Assembly: GCA_017477335.1 (NCBI GenBank)
Contig: JAFUVY010000027.1
Location: 1 to 39,785, forward strand
Source of the DNA: Bacteroidales bacterium
GTDB lineage: Bacteria; Bacteroidota; Bacteroidia; Bacteroidales; UBA932
Length of the DNA stretch: 39,785 nucleotides
Direction: 5' to 3'
Under the pieces are notes generated by a model that made no database searches, was not told the DNA's origin, and was given only the letters and a program-made list of their open reading frames with translations. The position numbers and the translations under genes are program-made. Positions 32,373 through 39,785 of this stretch are shown here, one piece after another (position 1 is the first letter of the stretch; each line of letters starts with the position of its first letter).

Positions 32373-33884
32373 TTATTCAAACACAGATTTTTCCGGATCC
32401 AGGGCCGGGGACTCTATGCCCATGAAACGCAGCACACTGTGAAAAACGTGATGCTGACCCACGGACTCCAGAGTGCGGTACTGCCCGTCCGTAGTCCATA
32501 CCAGGAACGGGATTTCTATCTGCTCCTTCGGGGCCATTGCCATTGGGACGCCGTGCATGTACAGATTGTTCTCTCCAAGGGATTCCCCATGGTCCGACAC
32601 AAACAGCACGCAGCCCCGCCTTCCGGACTGCCGGACAGTCTCTATTACGCTGTGAATAAGGAAATCCGTGTAAACGACGGAATTGTCATAGGCATTGTCC
32701 AGTTCCGCCTTGTCCGCCTTGGACATCTCCACAGTGCGGCAGACTGGGGTAAAAACCTCAAACTGAGGAGGATAATTGCTGAAATACGCCGGACCGTGGT
32801 TGGTGTACCCGTGGATTACCACAAAGACCTTTCCGGAGGCCGATGCCGCGATGTCCTCCGCCAGACCCTCCAGAAGGATTCCGTCATATGCATCATCGGC
32901 CCCGGGAAAACGCTTTTTGAGGTCTGCCTTGTGGTAGTATTTGTCAGTATGGACGGGCGGCTCTCCCCAGTTGGAAGTACGCCAGGACACATCCACCCCG
33001 GCACGCTGGAGGTAATTGGGAAGTATCTCGTAAAGCTCGGCCGTCTCCTTGGGCTCCAGGATTGCCCTTACCCCGGCGGTGGTATATGTGGCCGATGCCT
33101 CCGCCACATAGGCCTTGACGCCGTCACCGGCAGTGTAGGGATTGGTCTCCCGGGAATAGCCGTAGTAGGAAACGCGGTCCCTTCGCAGAGACTCCCCTAT
33201 CATGAGGACCACCACCTCATTGCCGTCCGACACGGAAGTGGGATCCGGCAGTGGAATCTCTTTTACGTTACGCTTTTTCTCCGCGTCCCAGTATCGGAAA
33301 CTGTTCACAATGTAGGACCAGGGCATAAGGAGACTGCCCAGTTCCGTGGAATTGCGGTCTATCCAGGGCCAGTTTTTCATATTGCCGAAAGCCACGGCAA
33401 GTATGGAAGCCATGGCTATTCCGGCGCCCGTGAGGAATTTCTTCCAGGAACCGTACTCTATCTTCCTGCGGAAGAGATAGATGCAGGGAAGGACGCAGAG
33501 AACCAGCACATACAGGACAAACGCCATCGAGAAGAATCCCGACGCCTCCGAATACTGCGTATTGAACACGTTACCCATCATCTCGTCGGTAACAAGGACC
33601 TCGTAATCATTTACAAAGTAAAGCATTACGGCGTCGCCAAAGAGAGTAAACGCAACTATGCACTTCCCCACCGTCCTGAAGCACCAGAGCAGCAGGTAGT
33701 AAAGCAGGAAGTCCAGTGCAAACAGCAGTATGGCCGCACTCACAAAAAGCACGACCGCGTTGAATCCGCCATCAAGATTTGCCGTGAGATGGGAGAAAAA
33801 AGGCAGGTGAAATGCCAGAACGGTATATGCGGCAAAAAGGAGCGATACCGCGCTCAGACTTGCCGGTCTTTCAAAAATTCTCAT
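32373..33884 (-). CDS. Phosphoethanolamine transferase, EptA-like
   Basis: A 503-residue inner-membrane enzyme. About five transmembrane helices fill the first 170 residues, followed by a periplasmic sulfatase-fold domain. Motifs match lipid A phosphoethanolamine transferases: MIGESLRRDRVSYYGYSRETNP (metal ligand Glu231), candidate nucleophile Thr268/Thr269 in ATYTTAG, HGYTNHGPAYFSNYP, DNAYDNSVVYTD and VSDHGESLGENNLYMHG (Asp431, His432). EptA-type enzymes move phosphoethanolamine from phosphatidylethanolamine to lipid A or another glycan and release diacylglycerol. The acceptor here is not known. It is the last gene of the engB-prs operon, with a 4-bp overlap with the PHP gene. Confidence 0.9.
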   Translation of the reverse strand: MRIFERPASLSAVSLLFAAYTVLAFHLPFFSHLTANLDGGFNAVVLFVSAAILLFALDFLLYYLLLWCFRTVGKCIVAFTLFGDAVMLYFVNDYEVLVTDEMMGNVFNTQYSEASGFFSMAFVLYVLVLCVLPCIYLFRRKIEYGSWKKFLTGAGIAMASILAVAFGNMKNWPWIDRNSTELGSLLMPWSYIVNSFRYWDAEKKRNVKEIPLPDPTSVSDGNEVVVLMIGESLRRDRVSYYGYSRETNPYTAGDGVKAYVAEASATYTTAGVRAILEPKETAELYEILPNYLQRAGVDVSWRTSNWGEPPVHTDKYYHKADLKKRFPGADDAYDGILLEGLAEDIAASASGKVFVVIHGYTNHGPAYFSNYPPQFEVFTPVCRTVEMSKADKAELDNAYDNSVVYTDFLIHSVIETVRQSGRRGCVLFVSDHGESLGENNLYMHGVPMAMAPKEQIEIPFLVWTTDGQYRTLESVGQHHVFHSVLRFMGIESPALDPEKSVFE

Positions 33885-35083
33885 AATATCTTACGCATGA
33901 GCCGGCACTCCAAAAGGAAAAGGCAGGCCAGAAGAAGGTTGAAAAGCACCGTCAGGGGCCAGTTTATCCGCAGAGGATCCTCGTGCCAGGGCGTTTCGGA
34001 GACGGAGGAGTCATATCTGGCAAAAGGATTGGTATAAATAACCGCCCCGTCCGGATAGAACGCCGTCATACGGGCAAAATGGTCCTCCGGGCGGAAGGTA
34101 TAGGAAAGCGTGTCGGTACCGCATTCCAGAGCCAGCACCGCATGGTCCTGACCGTTGACCCTGATACTGTCCGCCGGGGCCGACAATTTGATATAAGCGG
34201 TCTCTCCGTCAAGGCCGATATTCTTGATATACGGCAAGTTATGATGTCCGGCTATCTTTACGTCCCAGTCTCCGGAGCCGTAGTCAGGAACCCTCATGGA
34301 ATAATAACATCCGCCAAGCAAAGTCCGCTTGATGTCCTGGTACCTTCCGGAAGGAGTGCAGAGGAAATTGCACCTGATGCCCGTGAGCCAGTGCCTTTCA
34401 GGATGATGGAGGTCGTCATTGGCAAGTCCAAAGCTGTAATGCCCCGCCGAAAGGGCCTGGTCCCAATACTCATTCTCCGTGCTGATGTGAGTATCCAGCT
34501 CCATGATACAATATCCGGAAAGCCGCGCCATCTGATACTCGCTTGTTCCTCCCGTACGATAGGGATGGTTCATCTGGATAAAGTCGCTGCTGCGGCCGAG
34601 ATAATCCAGCTGCCACTGCTTCTGTGAGGCCAGGATGGGCAGAAGGTGGTCAAAATGGATGACCCTGTCACTTCCGAACACCAGCTTGTGGTATTTGTAA
34701 AGACCGTAGCCCTGCTCGTAAACGTTTACCTGGAGCGTGGAGTCAAAGGGATGTTTTGTAATCTCGTTGTGATTGGAGAAGGTAACAATCTCATAGCCAA
34801 GCTTTCTATACACATCCCAGGTCTCCTGCGGCCACATGGAACCCTCGTTCGGGGGCCAGGGGCCCTTTACCCTTGTATGAGTGTGAAAAACGGACTTTTT
34901 CCAGCCCATTGCCGTATCCAGCGCACTGTAAGGATTGAAAATATCCTCACCTTCAAAAGGGCGGGGCTCGGCGAATTTATAAATGGGACTGACGCTTGTC
35001 ACCGTAAGCAGCATTACAAAAACAAGGGCGGCTACGGCAAGGCAGCGCCATATCACGTTCCAGAGAACTTTCAGAATCTTCAT
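33881..35083 (-). CDS. Membrane-anchored PHP-domain phosphoesterase
   Basis: A 400-residue protein with an N-terminal transmembrane helix (about 12-32) and a C-terminal one (about 375-395). The central domain is therefore probably periplasmic. PHP metal-site motifs are present: FHTHT (His67, His69), FSNHNE (His105), MNHPY (His173), MELDTH (Glu195) and ANDDLHH (Asp223/224, His226). PHP proteins hydrolyse phosphate esters with two or three metal ions, but members are usually cytoplasmic. Located between a diacylglycerol kinase and an EptA-like transferase with 4-bp overlaps on both sides, it probably acts on a lipid or lipid-linked phosphate. The substrate is unknown. Confidence 0.82.
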   Translation of the reverse strand: MKILKVLWNVIWRCLAVAALVFVMLLTVTSVSPIYKFAEPRPFEGEDIFNPYSALDTAMGWKKSVFHTHTRVKGPWPPNEGSMWPQETWDVYRKLGYEIVTFSNHNEITKHPFDSTLQVNVYEQGYGLYKYHKLVFGSDRVIHFDHLLPILASQKQWQLDYLGRSSDFIQMNHPYRTGGTSEYQMARLSGYCIMELDTHISTENEYWDQALSAGHYSFGLANDDLHHPERHWLTGIRCNFLCTPSGRYQDIKRTLLGGCYYSMRVPDYGSGDWDVKIAGHHNLPYIKNIGLDGETAYIKLSAPADSIRVNGQDHAVLALECGTDTLSYTFRPEDHFARMTAFYPDGAVIYTNPFARYDSSVSETPWHEDPLRINWPLTVLFNLLLACLFLLECRLMRKIL

Positions 35084-35964
35084 ATCTTTCTCTTTTGGGC
35101 CGATGCAATAACTTTAAGTGCGCCGGGGCGGACGGACACTGTGAAATCCGTGCCGGCCTCGAACGGGTCACCGTCAAAATGGACGGCTCCCTCAGCGGCG
35201 CGCTCGATCCTGAACGAGGGCCCGCTCCAGTGGAGGAAACGGTGGGAACTGTCCGCATGGCCGGTCATGAGCCTTGTCACAAGGTCTGGAATCTCCAGAG
35301 TGGAGAAGCGGGGAATCACCACCAGGTCCAGAAGGCCGTCCGTAAGGGAGGCCATTGGAGCTATCCGGGCCTGATTTCCCCACTGGTTGGCATTGGCCGC
35401 CACTACAAAAACGGCTTCTCCCTCAAAGAGGATTCCATCCGGAGAACTTATCCTGTAAGTATCCAGGGGCTTTTCCTTCCACTCTTCCCAGGCCAGGGAA
35501 ATGTACCTTCCAAGCCCGCGGCGGGAAGACTTTGCAAAATCCAGGGCCACAGAGGCATCCAGTCCGAAACCAGCCGTACAGAAGAACGGAGAGTCGTTGA
35601 GGTATGCCACATCGGCATTTATAACGTTAAGGGCATTGATTGTCTTTACGGCACTCTCCGGGCTGCGGCTCAGGCCAAGGTGAAGGGCCAGCCCGTCACC
35701 GCTGCCGCAGGGAATGATCCCGAACGTCCGGGAGGTTCCCACAAGACCGCGTGCCACCTCGCTCACGGTGCCGTCTCCGCCAACGGCCACAACCACATCG
35801 GCCCCGGAAGCGCGTGCCAGCTCATATCCGTGACCGGCATGCTCAGTATAAACCACGGAGGCGTCAAAACGGGAGGCGTCCAGGTAGCGGCCTATGGCAC
35901 TGACTACCCGGCTTTTATCTTTCCCGCCCGATATGGGGTTGACTATGAACTCTGCGGAGAGCAT
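35080..35964 (-). CDS. Diacylglycerol kinase family lipid kinase (DgkB/YegS-like)
   Basis: A 294-residue cytoplasmic or peripheral lipid kinase. The nucleotide-binding signature is VAVGGDGTVSEVARGL (GGDGT at 62-66), preceded by the N-terminal FIVNPISGG. The stretch IPCGSGDGLALHLGL replaces the common GTGND(F/L)A with GSGDGLA, a variation seen in Bacteroidetes homologues as I recall. It probably phosphorylates diacylglycerol to phosphatidic acid. The start overlaps the small gene upstream by 1 base (TGATG); the end overlaps the PHP gene by 4 bp. Confidence 0.92.
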   Translation of the reverse strand: MLSAEFIVNPISGGKDKSRVVSAIGRYLDASRFDASVVYTEHAGHGYELARASGADVVVAVGGDGTVSEVARGLVGTSRTFGIIPCGSGDGLALHLGLSRSPESAVKTINALNVINADVAYLNDSPFFCTAGFGLDASVALDFAKSSRRGLGRYISLAWEEWKEKPLDTYRISSPDGILFEGEAVFVVAANANQWGNQARIAPMASLTDGLLDLVVIPRFSTLEIPDLVTRLMTGHADSSHRFLHWSGPSFRIERAAEGAVHFDGDPFEAGTDFTVSVRPGALKVIASAQKRKI

Positions 35965-36212
35965 CAGTGCTTGCCGTAAAGGCCGCAGGAAGCACAGGCG
36001 TCGGAATAATTGCCGTCACATACCTTCTTGCCATCCCTTGCGGCAAGCATTTCCAGTTCTTCCTGCTTGGCGCACTTTATACCTCTTTTACGCATTTCCG
36101 GGTTGGTGGAAATCTCCCCGTCCGGGAAGGGACGGTGGAAAAAGAAGATGTTGACGCCCAGCAGAAGCACTGCAAGGCCAACGAAAACAAGTGCGGCAAG
36201 GAAGGTTTTCAT
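35964..36212 (-). CDS. Small membrane protein with C-terminal cysteines
   Basis: An 82-residue protein with one N-terminal transmembrane helix (about 3-25, FLAALVFVGLAVLLLGVNIFFF). A hydrophilic tail follows with Cys47, Cys65, Cys73 and Cys76; the last two form CASC in DACASCGLYGKH. I recall similar small proteins in other Bacteroidales but know no function. The four cysteines could bind a metal or form disulfides if the tail is periplasmic. It is coupled to prs upstream (TAATG) and to the lipid kinase downstream (TGATG). Confidence 0.75.
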   Translation of the reverse strand: MKTFLAALVFVGLAVLLLGVNIFFFHRPFPDGEISTNPEMRKRGIKCAKQEELEMLAARDGKKVCDGNYSDACASCGLYGKH

Positions 36213-37207
36213 TACAGGGGGAATTCGGAAGAAATAGGCTGATAATTATACACGCGAAGTATCATCCTGGCAAAAGTGTCGGCCAGGGAAACCACGTGGA
36301 ACTTGCCCCAGAGATCCTTCTTTTCAGGATTCAGCGGGATGGTGTCGGTCACATACACTTCCGACAGGGCGGATTTGGCGATACGTTCGTATGCCGGACC
36401 GCTCAGGACGGCATGGGTTGCAAAGGCCCTTACGCTGCGTGCACCGCGGCGAAGGAGTTCGTCTGCCGCCTCGGTAAGGGTTCCGGCGGTGTCGATGATA
36501 TCGTCAATGATAACGATGTCGCGGCCCTCGACCTCACCTATTGGCTGGATACGCTCCACCACATTTGCCTTTGCCCTTGTCTTGTGACAGATGACAACGG
36601 GGGTGTGTAGGTATTTCGCATAAGAGTGGACACGCTTTGCTCCGCCCATATCCGGGGCAGCCAGAGTGAGAGTGTCCCGAAACTGCTTCTGAAGCTTTTT
36701 AAGGATATCCAGGAAGTCGTAGCTGGCGTAGAGGTGGTTCACGGGGAAGTCAAAGAAGCCCTGGATCTGGTCTGCGTGAAGGTCGCAGGTCATGAGGCCG
36801 TCCGTACCGGCCACTTTGAGCATATTGGCCACCAGCTTGGCTCCGATGGAAACCCTGGGCTTGTCCTTGCGGTCCTGACGGGCCCATCCATAATAAGGAA
36901 TAACGGCGATTACCTTATTGGCCGATGCCCTTTTGGCCGCATCTATGGAAAGCAGAAGCTCCATGAGATTGTCCGAAGAAGGGAAAGTGGACTGGATAAT
37001 AAAGCAGGTTGCGCCGCGGACGCTCTCTGCAAAAGAGGGCTGGAATTCCCCGTCGCTGAAATGAGTCACCTCGAGGGGGCCAAGAATAACCTCCGGCTCC
37101 TCCGGGGATTTCATGCGGTTCATCGCATCAACTACCTTCTCGGCGAAATAGCGGCTGGCATCGCAGCTGAAAATCGCCATTCTGTGCTTGTGGACATCAT
37201 TAATCAT
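36212..37207 (-). CDS. prs: Ribose-phosphate pyrophosphokinase
   Basis: Makes PRPP from ribose-5-phosphate and ATP for nucleotide, His, Trp and NAD synthesis. The 331-residue product starts at ATG 37207 (MINDVHKHRMAIFS); upstream in-frame codons belong to the engB overlap. Motifs: FSDGEFQPSFAESVRG, IPYYGWARQDRKDKPR (catalytic loop), MTCDLHADQIQGFFD, and the PRPP loop GRDIVIIDDIIDTAGTL. The start overlaps engB by 4 bp and the stop overlaps the small membrane gene by 1 base. Confidence 0.97.
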   Translation of the reverse strand: MINDVHKHRMAIFSCDASRYFAEKVVDAMNRMKSPEEPEVILGPLEVTHFSDGEFQPSFAESVRGATCFIIQSTFPSSDNLMELLLSIDAAKRASANKVIAVIPYYGWARQDRKDKPRVSIGAKLVANMLKVAGTDGLMTCDLHADQIQGFFDFPVNHLYASYDFLDILKKLQKQFRDTLTLAAPDMGGAKRVHSYAKYLHTPVVICHKTRAKANVVERIQPIGEVEGRDIVIIDDIIDTAGTLTEAADELLRRGARSVRAFATHAVLSGPAYERIAKSALSEVYVTDTIPLNPEKKDLWGKFHVVSLADTFARMILRVYNYQPISSEFPL

Positions 37208-37800
37208 AGCGAACTCAATATTGAACCAATATAATTTAGGATTTCCGCTTTGCCCCTGCCGTCCTGGGAAGAACTCACAAAACAGTCGGGAAGTTCCTCC
37301 CACTCCTCCAGCAGAGTTTCTTTGTTTTTGTTTATCTGTGCCGATAAGGCCTCCGGGCCAAGTTTATCGGCCTTGGTGAAGATGATTCCAAAGGGGATGC
37401 CCTTTTCTCCCAGTTCGGAGATGAAGCGGCGGTCAACTTCCTGAATGTCGTGGCGGGAATCAAGCAGGACCATCAGCATTACCATGTCCCGGGAATTGTT
37501 GATATAGTCCCAGATAATATGCCTGAGCCTTGCCCTGTCCTTGTCCGGAAGCTTGGCGTAGCCGTAACCCGGGAGGTCCACAAGATACCAGGAGTCATTG
37601 ATGACAAAGTGATTGATAAGCTGTGTCTTGCCGGGAGTTTGGGAAGTTTTGGCAAGCTTGCCATTGCCGGTGAGCATGTTGATAAGGGAACTCTTCCCCA
37701 CATTGGAACGGCCGATGAACGCGAATTCCGGCAATCTGCGGAGATTCCCCTGTCCCACTTTTGTGGAACTGCCTGCGAATTCTGCCCTTGTAATTTTCAT
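37204..37800 (-). CDS. engB: Ribosome biogenesis GTPase YihA/YsxC/EngB
   Basis: A 198-residue GTPase needed for 50S assembly. G1 is GRSNVGKSSLIN, the G3 region is LVDLPGYGYAKLP, and G4 is FTKADK. It is the first gene of the operon that continues through prs to the eptA-like gene, with its own TATCTTTG box 19 nt upstream. It is divergent from tadA. Confidence 0.96.
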   Translation of the reverse strand: MKITRAEFAGSSTKVGQGNLRRLPEFAFIGRSNVGKSSLINMLTGNGKLAKTSQTPGKTQLINHFVINDSWYLVDLPGYGYAKLPDKDRARLRHIIWDYINNSRDMVMLMVLLDSRHDIQEVDRRFISELGEKGIPFGIIFTKADKLGPEALSAQINKNKETLLEEWEELPDCFVSSSQDGRGKAEILNYIGSILSSL

Positions 37801-37819
37801 CAGTTCTGCTTTGCGAAGG

Positions 37820-37827
37820 CAAAGATA
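37820..37827 (-). promoter_or_regulatory. -7 box TATCTTTG of the engB operon
   Basis: An exact TAnnTTTG match on the minus strand, 19 nt before the engB ATG. Confidence 0.6.
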
Positions 37828-37838
37828 ATGATTTTGAT

Positions 37839-37846
37839 TATATTTG
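37839..37846 (+). promoter_or_regulatory. -7 box TATATTTG of tadA
   Basis: An exact TAnnTTTG match only 4 nt before the tadA ATG (TATATTTGCCACATG), so the transcript should be leaderless. A TTTG at 37811-37814 is near the expected -33 position, though spaced wider than usual. Confidence 0.6.
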
Positions 37847-37850
37847 CCAC

Positions 37851-38285
37851 ATGGAAATTGACGAAAAAATGATGCGGGAGGCTCTTAGGGAGGCTTCCAT
37901 AGCGGCCGGCGAGGGAGAAATCCCCATCGGAGCCGTCGTAGAGTGGAAAGGACGCATAATAGGAAGAGGCCACAACATGACAGAACAGCTTCACGACACC
38001 ACCGCCCAAGCAGAGATGATAGCCATAACGGCCGCATCTCATGCCATGGGAGGCAAGTACCTGACGGACTGCACTTTATATGTCACCGTGGAACCCTGTC
38101 CCATGTGCGCCGGGGCCCTTGCCTGGAGCCAGATAAGCAATATCGTTTACGGCGCGCCGGATCCACGCCGAGGCTACTCCCTCTTTACTCCGTCCCTCCT
38201 TCACCCAAGGACAAACGCAAAGGGCGGAGTCCTTCAAGAGGAATGCTCCGCCCTTATGCTGGAATTCTTTAAAAGCAAGCGCTAG
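37851..38285 (+). CDS. tadA: tRNA-specific adenosine deaminase
   Basis: A 144-residue member of the deaminase fold that converts A34 to inosine in tRNA-Arg(ACG). The second motif EPCPMCAGAL (Cys83, Cys86) is intact. The first motif, normally TAHAE, reads TAQAE (about residues 51-55): the zinc-ligand His is Gln, coded CAA. The catalytic Glu is kept. Other family features (IPIGAVVEWKGRIIGRGHN, GGKYLTDCTLYVTVEPC) are normal. The stop is 3 bp from the convergent dnaK stop. Confidence 0.92.
   Translation: MEIDEKMMREALREASIAAGEGEIPIGAVVEWKGRIIGRGHNMTEQLHDTTAQAEMIAITAASHAMGGKYLTDCTLYVTVEPCPMCAGALAWSQISNIVYGAPDPRRGYSLFTPSLLHPRTNAKGGVLQEECSALMLEFFKSKR
38220..38255. terminator. Hairpin in the tadA 3' end, possible dnaK terminator
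   Basis: AAGGGCGGAG and CTCCGCCCTT form a perfect 10-bp stem around a 16-nt loop inside the tadA coding region. There is no intergenic space between tadA and dnaK, so this could end dnaK transcription. No T-run follows on either strand. Confidence 0.3.
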
Positions 38286-38288
38286 CCT

Positions 38289-39785
38289 TTACTGCTCGTC
38301 CGGACCTTCCGGCTGAGGGCCGCCCTGAGGACCGCCCTGGAAGGGTCCCTGAGGACCACCCTGAGGGCCGCCGGCCTGCTGGCCTGCCTGGTACATCTTC
38401 TCAAAAGCCTTGTTCAAGGCCTCGGAGTAGCGGTCGATATCGGCAATGTTCTGAGCCTTCACGGCTTCCTTCAGGAGATTGCAGTTGGATTCAACCTCTG
38501 ACTTGACGTCTGCGGGAACCTTGTCGCCGTTTTCCTTCAGGAATTTCTCTGCCTGGAAGGTGAGGGCATCGGCAGAATTAATCTTGTCAATACGCTCCTT
38601 CTCTGCCTGGTCCGCCGCCTCGTTTGCCTTGGCCTCGTCACGCATGCGCTGGATTTCGGCGTCGGAAAGGCCGCTGGAAGCCTCGATGCGGATGTGCTGC
38701 TCCTTACCGGTTGCCTTGTCCGTTGCGGAAACGTTGAGGATACCGTTGGCGTCGATATCGAAGGTAACCTCAATCTGAGGCACTCCGCGGGGTGCGGGAG
38801 CAATGCCGTCCAGATGGAAAATACCAATCTGCTTGTTGTCCTTTGCCATGGGACGTTCGCCCTGCAGGACTACAATCTGCACGCCGGGCTGATTGTCGGC
38901 AGCCGTAGAGAAGATCTGGCTCTTCTTGGCGGGGATGGTGGTGTTGGACTCTATGAGCTTGGTCATGACACCGCCCAGAGTCTCGATACCCAGGGAAAGC
39001 GGAGTGACGTCCAGCAGAAGCACGTCCTTTACATCACCTGCAAGGACACCGCCCTGGATGGATGCGCCGATAGCCACGACCTCGTCCGGGTTCACGCTCT
39101 TGTTTGGTTCCTTGCCGAAGAATTTCTTCACAAGTTCCTGAACGTAAGGGATACGGGTGGAACCGCCGACGAGCAGAACCTCGTCAATGTCCGAAGGATT
39201 CAGGTGAGCGTCTGCCAGGGCCTGACGGCAAGGTTCGATGGAACGCTGGAACAGGGCATCCGAGAGCTGCTCGAACTTGGCACGGGTGAGAGTCTTTGCA
39301 AGGTGCTTGGGAACACCGTCCACAGGCATGATGTAAGGGAGGTTGATCTCCGTGGAAGATTGGCTGGAGAGTTCAATCTTTGCCTTTTCGGCAGCTTCCT
39401 TGAGACGCTGGAGCGCCATAGGGTCTTTCTTGAGGTCTATGCCGCCGTTCTCAGATGCGAATTCGGAAGCAAGCCAGTCAATGATAACCTGGTCAAAGTC
39501 GTCGCCTCCAAGGTGGGTGTCACCGTTGGTGGAAAGAACCTCGAACACACCGTCTCCAAGCTGGAGGATGGAGATATCAAAGGTACCGCCGCCAAGGTCA
39601 TAAACTGCAACCTTCATGTCCTTGTCCTTCTTGTCAAGGCCGTAAGCGAGGGCTGCTGCAGTGGGCTCGTTGATGATACGGACGACATCGAGACCTGCGA
39701 TGGCTCCAGCGTCCTTCGTGGCCTGCCTCTGGTTGTCGTTGAAGTAGGCGGGCACTGTGATGACTGCTTTATCCACAGTCTCTCC
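38289..39785 (-). CDS. dnaK: Chaperone DnaK (Hsp70), 5' end cut by window
   Basis: The C-terminal 498 residues of Hsp70; the frame runs to the window edge ([15 protein letters not shown]), so the GTG at 39776 is internal. ATPase-domain motifs [13 protein letters not shown] and [14 protein letters not shown] and the interdomain [11 protein letters not shown] linker are present. The substrate-binding domain follows. The tail is unusual: a Gly-Pro-Gln array ([20 protein letters not shown]) ending PEGPDEQ, where many bacterial DnaKs have an acidic EEVxD-like end. It is convergent with tadA, 3 bp apart. Confidence 0.97.
   Translation of the reverse strand, partial: GETVDKAVITVPAYFNDNQRQATKDAGAIAGLDVVRIINEPTAAALAYGLDKKDKDMKVAVYDLGGGTFDISILQLGDGVFEVLSTNGDTHLGGDDFDQVIIDWLASEFASENGGIDLKKDPMALQRLKEAAEKAKIELSSQSSTEINLPYIMPVDGVPKHLAKTLTRAKFEQLSDALFQRSIEPCRQALADAHLNPSDIDEVLLVGGSTRIPYVQELVKKFFGKEPNKSVNPDEVVAIGASIQGGVLAGDVKDVLLLDVTPLSLGIETLGGVMTKLIESNTTIPAKKSQIFSTAADNQPGVQIVVLQGERPMAKDNKQIGIFHLDGIAPAPRGVPQIEVTFDIDANGILNVSATDKATGKEQHIRIEASSGLSDAEIQRMRDEAKANEAADQAEKERIDKINSADALTFQAEKFLKENGDKVPADVKSEVESNCNLLKEAVKAQNIADIDRYSEALNKAFEKMYQAGQQAGGPQGGPQGPFQGGPQGGPQPEGPDEQ

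Overview
The window looks like a Bacteroidales chromosome of roughly 55% G+C. The evidence is a TonB-dependent receptor paired with a DUF4249 lipoprotein, DUF4369/thioredoxin-like and DksA-like proteins of the Bacteroidetes type, no Shine-Dalgarno habit, and many promoters with the Bacteroidetes -7 box TAnnTTTG. A Rikenellaceae/RC9-like gut lineage is my guess at family level, with low confidence. Most of the window is compact housekeeping DNA in translationally coupled operons. The accessory part lies at the left edge (about 1-1000) and between 28270 and 31030.

Layout. 1-1086: the 3' part of a RhuM-Fic gene, a cluster of GC-rich palindromes, and tRNA-Ser(UGA). 1173-4305: TonB receptor plus DUF4249 lipoprotein. 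8743-4295 (minus): ileS, a DksA-like regulator and lspA; ileS carries an in-frame palindromic repeat. 8813-9986: cvpA and tsaB. 11931-9958 (minus): greA, a HIT protein and a cysteine-less thioredoxin-like lipoprotein. 24309-12025 (minus): a seven-gene unit of nadE, glgB, GH133 debranching enzyme, GT4, GH57, a glycogen synthase-phosphorylase fusion, and ribF. 24362-26801: a DJ-1 protein, a zinc metallopeptidase (minus) and alr. 28261-26796 (minus): xseA and xseB. 28270-31030: a Fic gene bracketed by two families of dispersed repeats plus decayed integrase and AAA-ATPase fragments. 32336-31029: der. 37800-32373 (minus): engB, prs, a small Cys-rich membrane protein, a diacylglycerol kinase, a membrane PHP phosphoesterase and an EptA-type phosphoethanolamine transferase, every junction overlapping by 1 or 4 bp. 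37851-38285: tadA. 39785-38289 (minus): dnaK, cut by the window edge.

How the genes work together. The glg cluster holds chain elongation, branching, debranching and phosphorolysis in one operon, with synthase and phosphorylase on one polypeptide. It has no glgC, so a UDP-glucose-type GT3 synthase is plausible. In the envelope operon a phosphoethanolamine transferase would release diacylglycerol, which the co-encoded kinase could return to phosphatidic acid; the PHP protein between them is the unknown partner. This is my best candidate for an undescribed functional unit.

At sequence scale, the 7-mer GGCCGAT (either strand) appears about 45 times by eye, several-fold above chance. Several TAnnTTTG boxes sit 4-6 nt before the start codon, which suggests leaderless transcripts.
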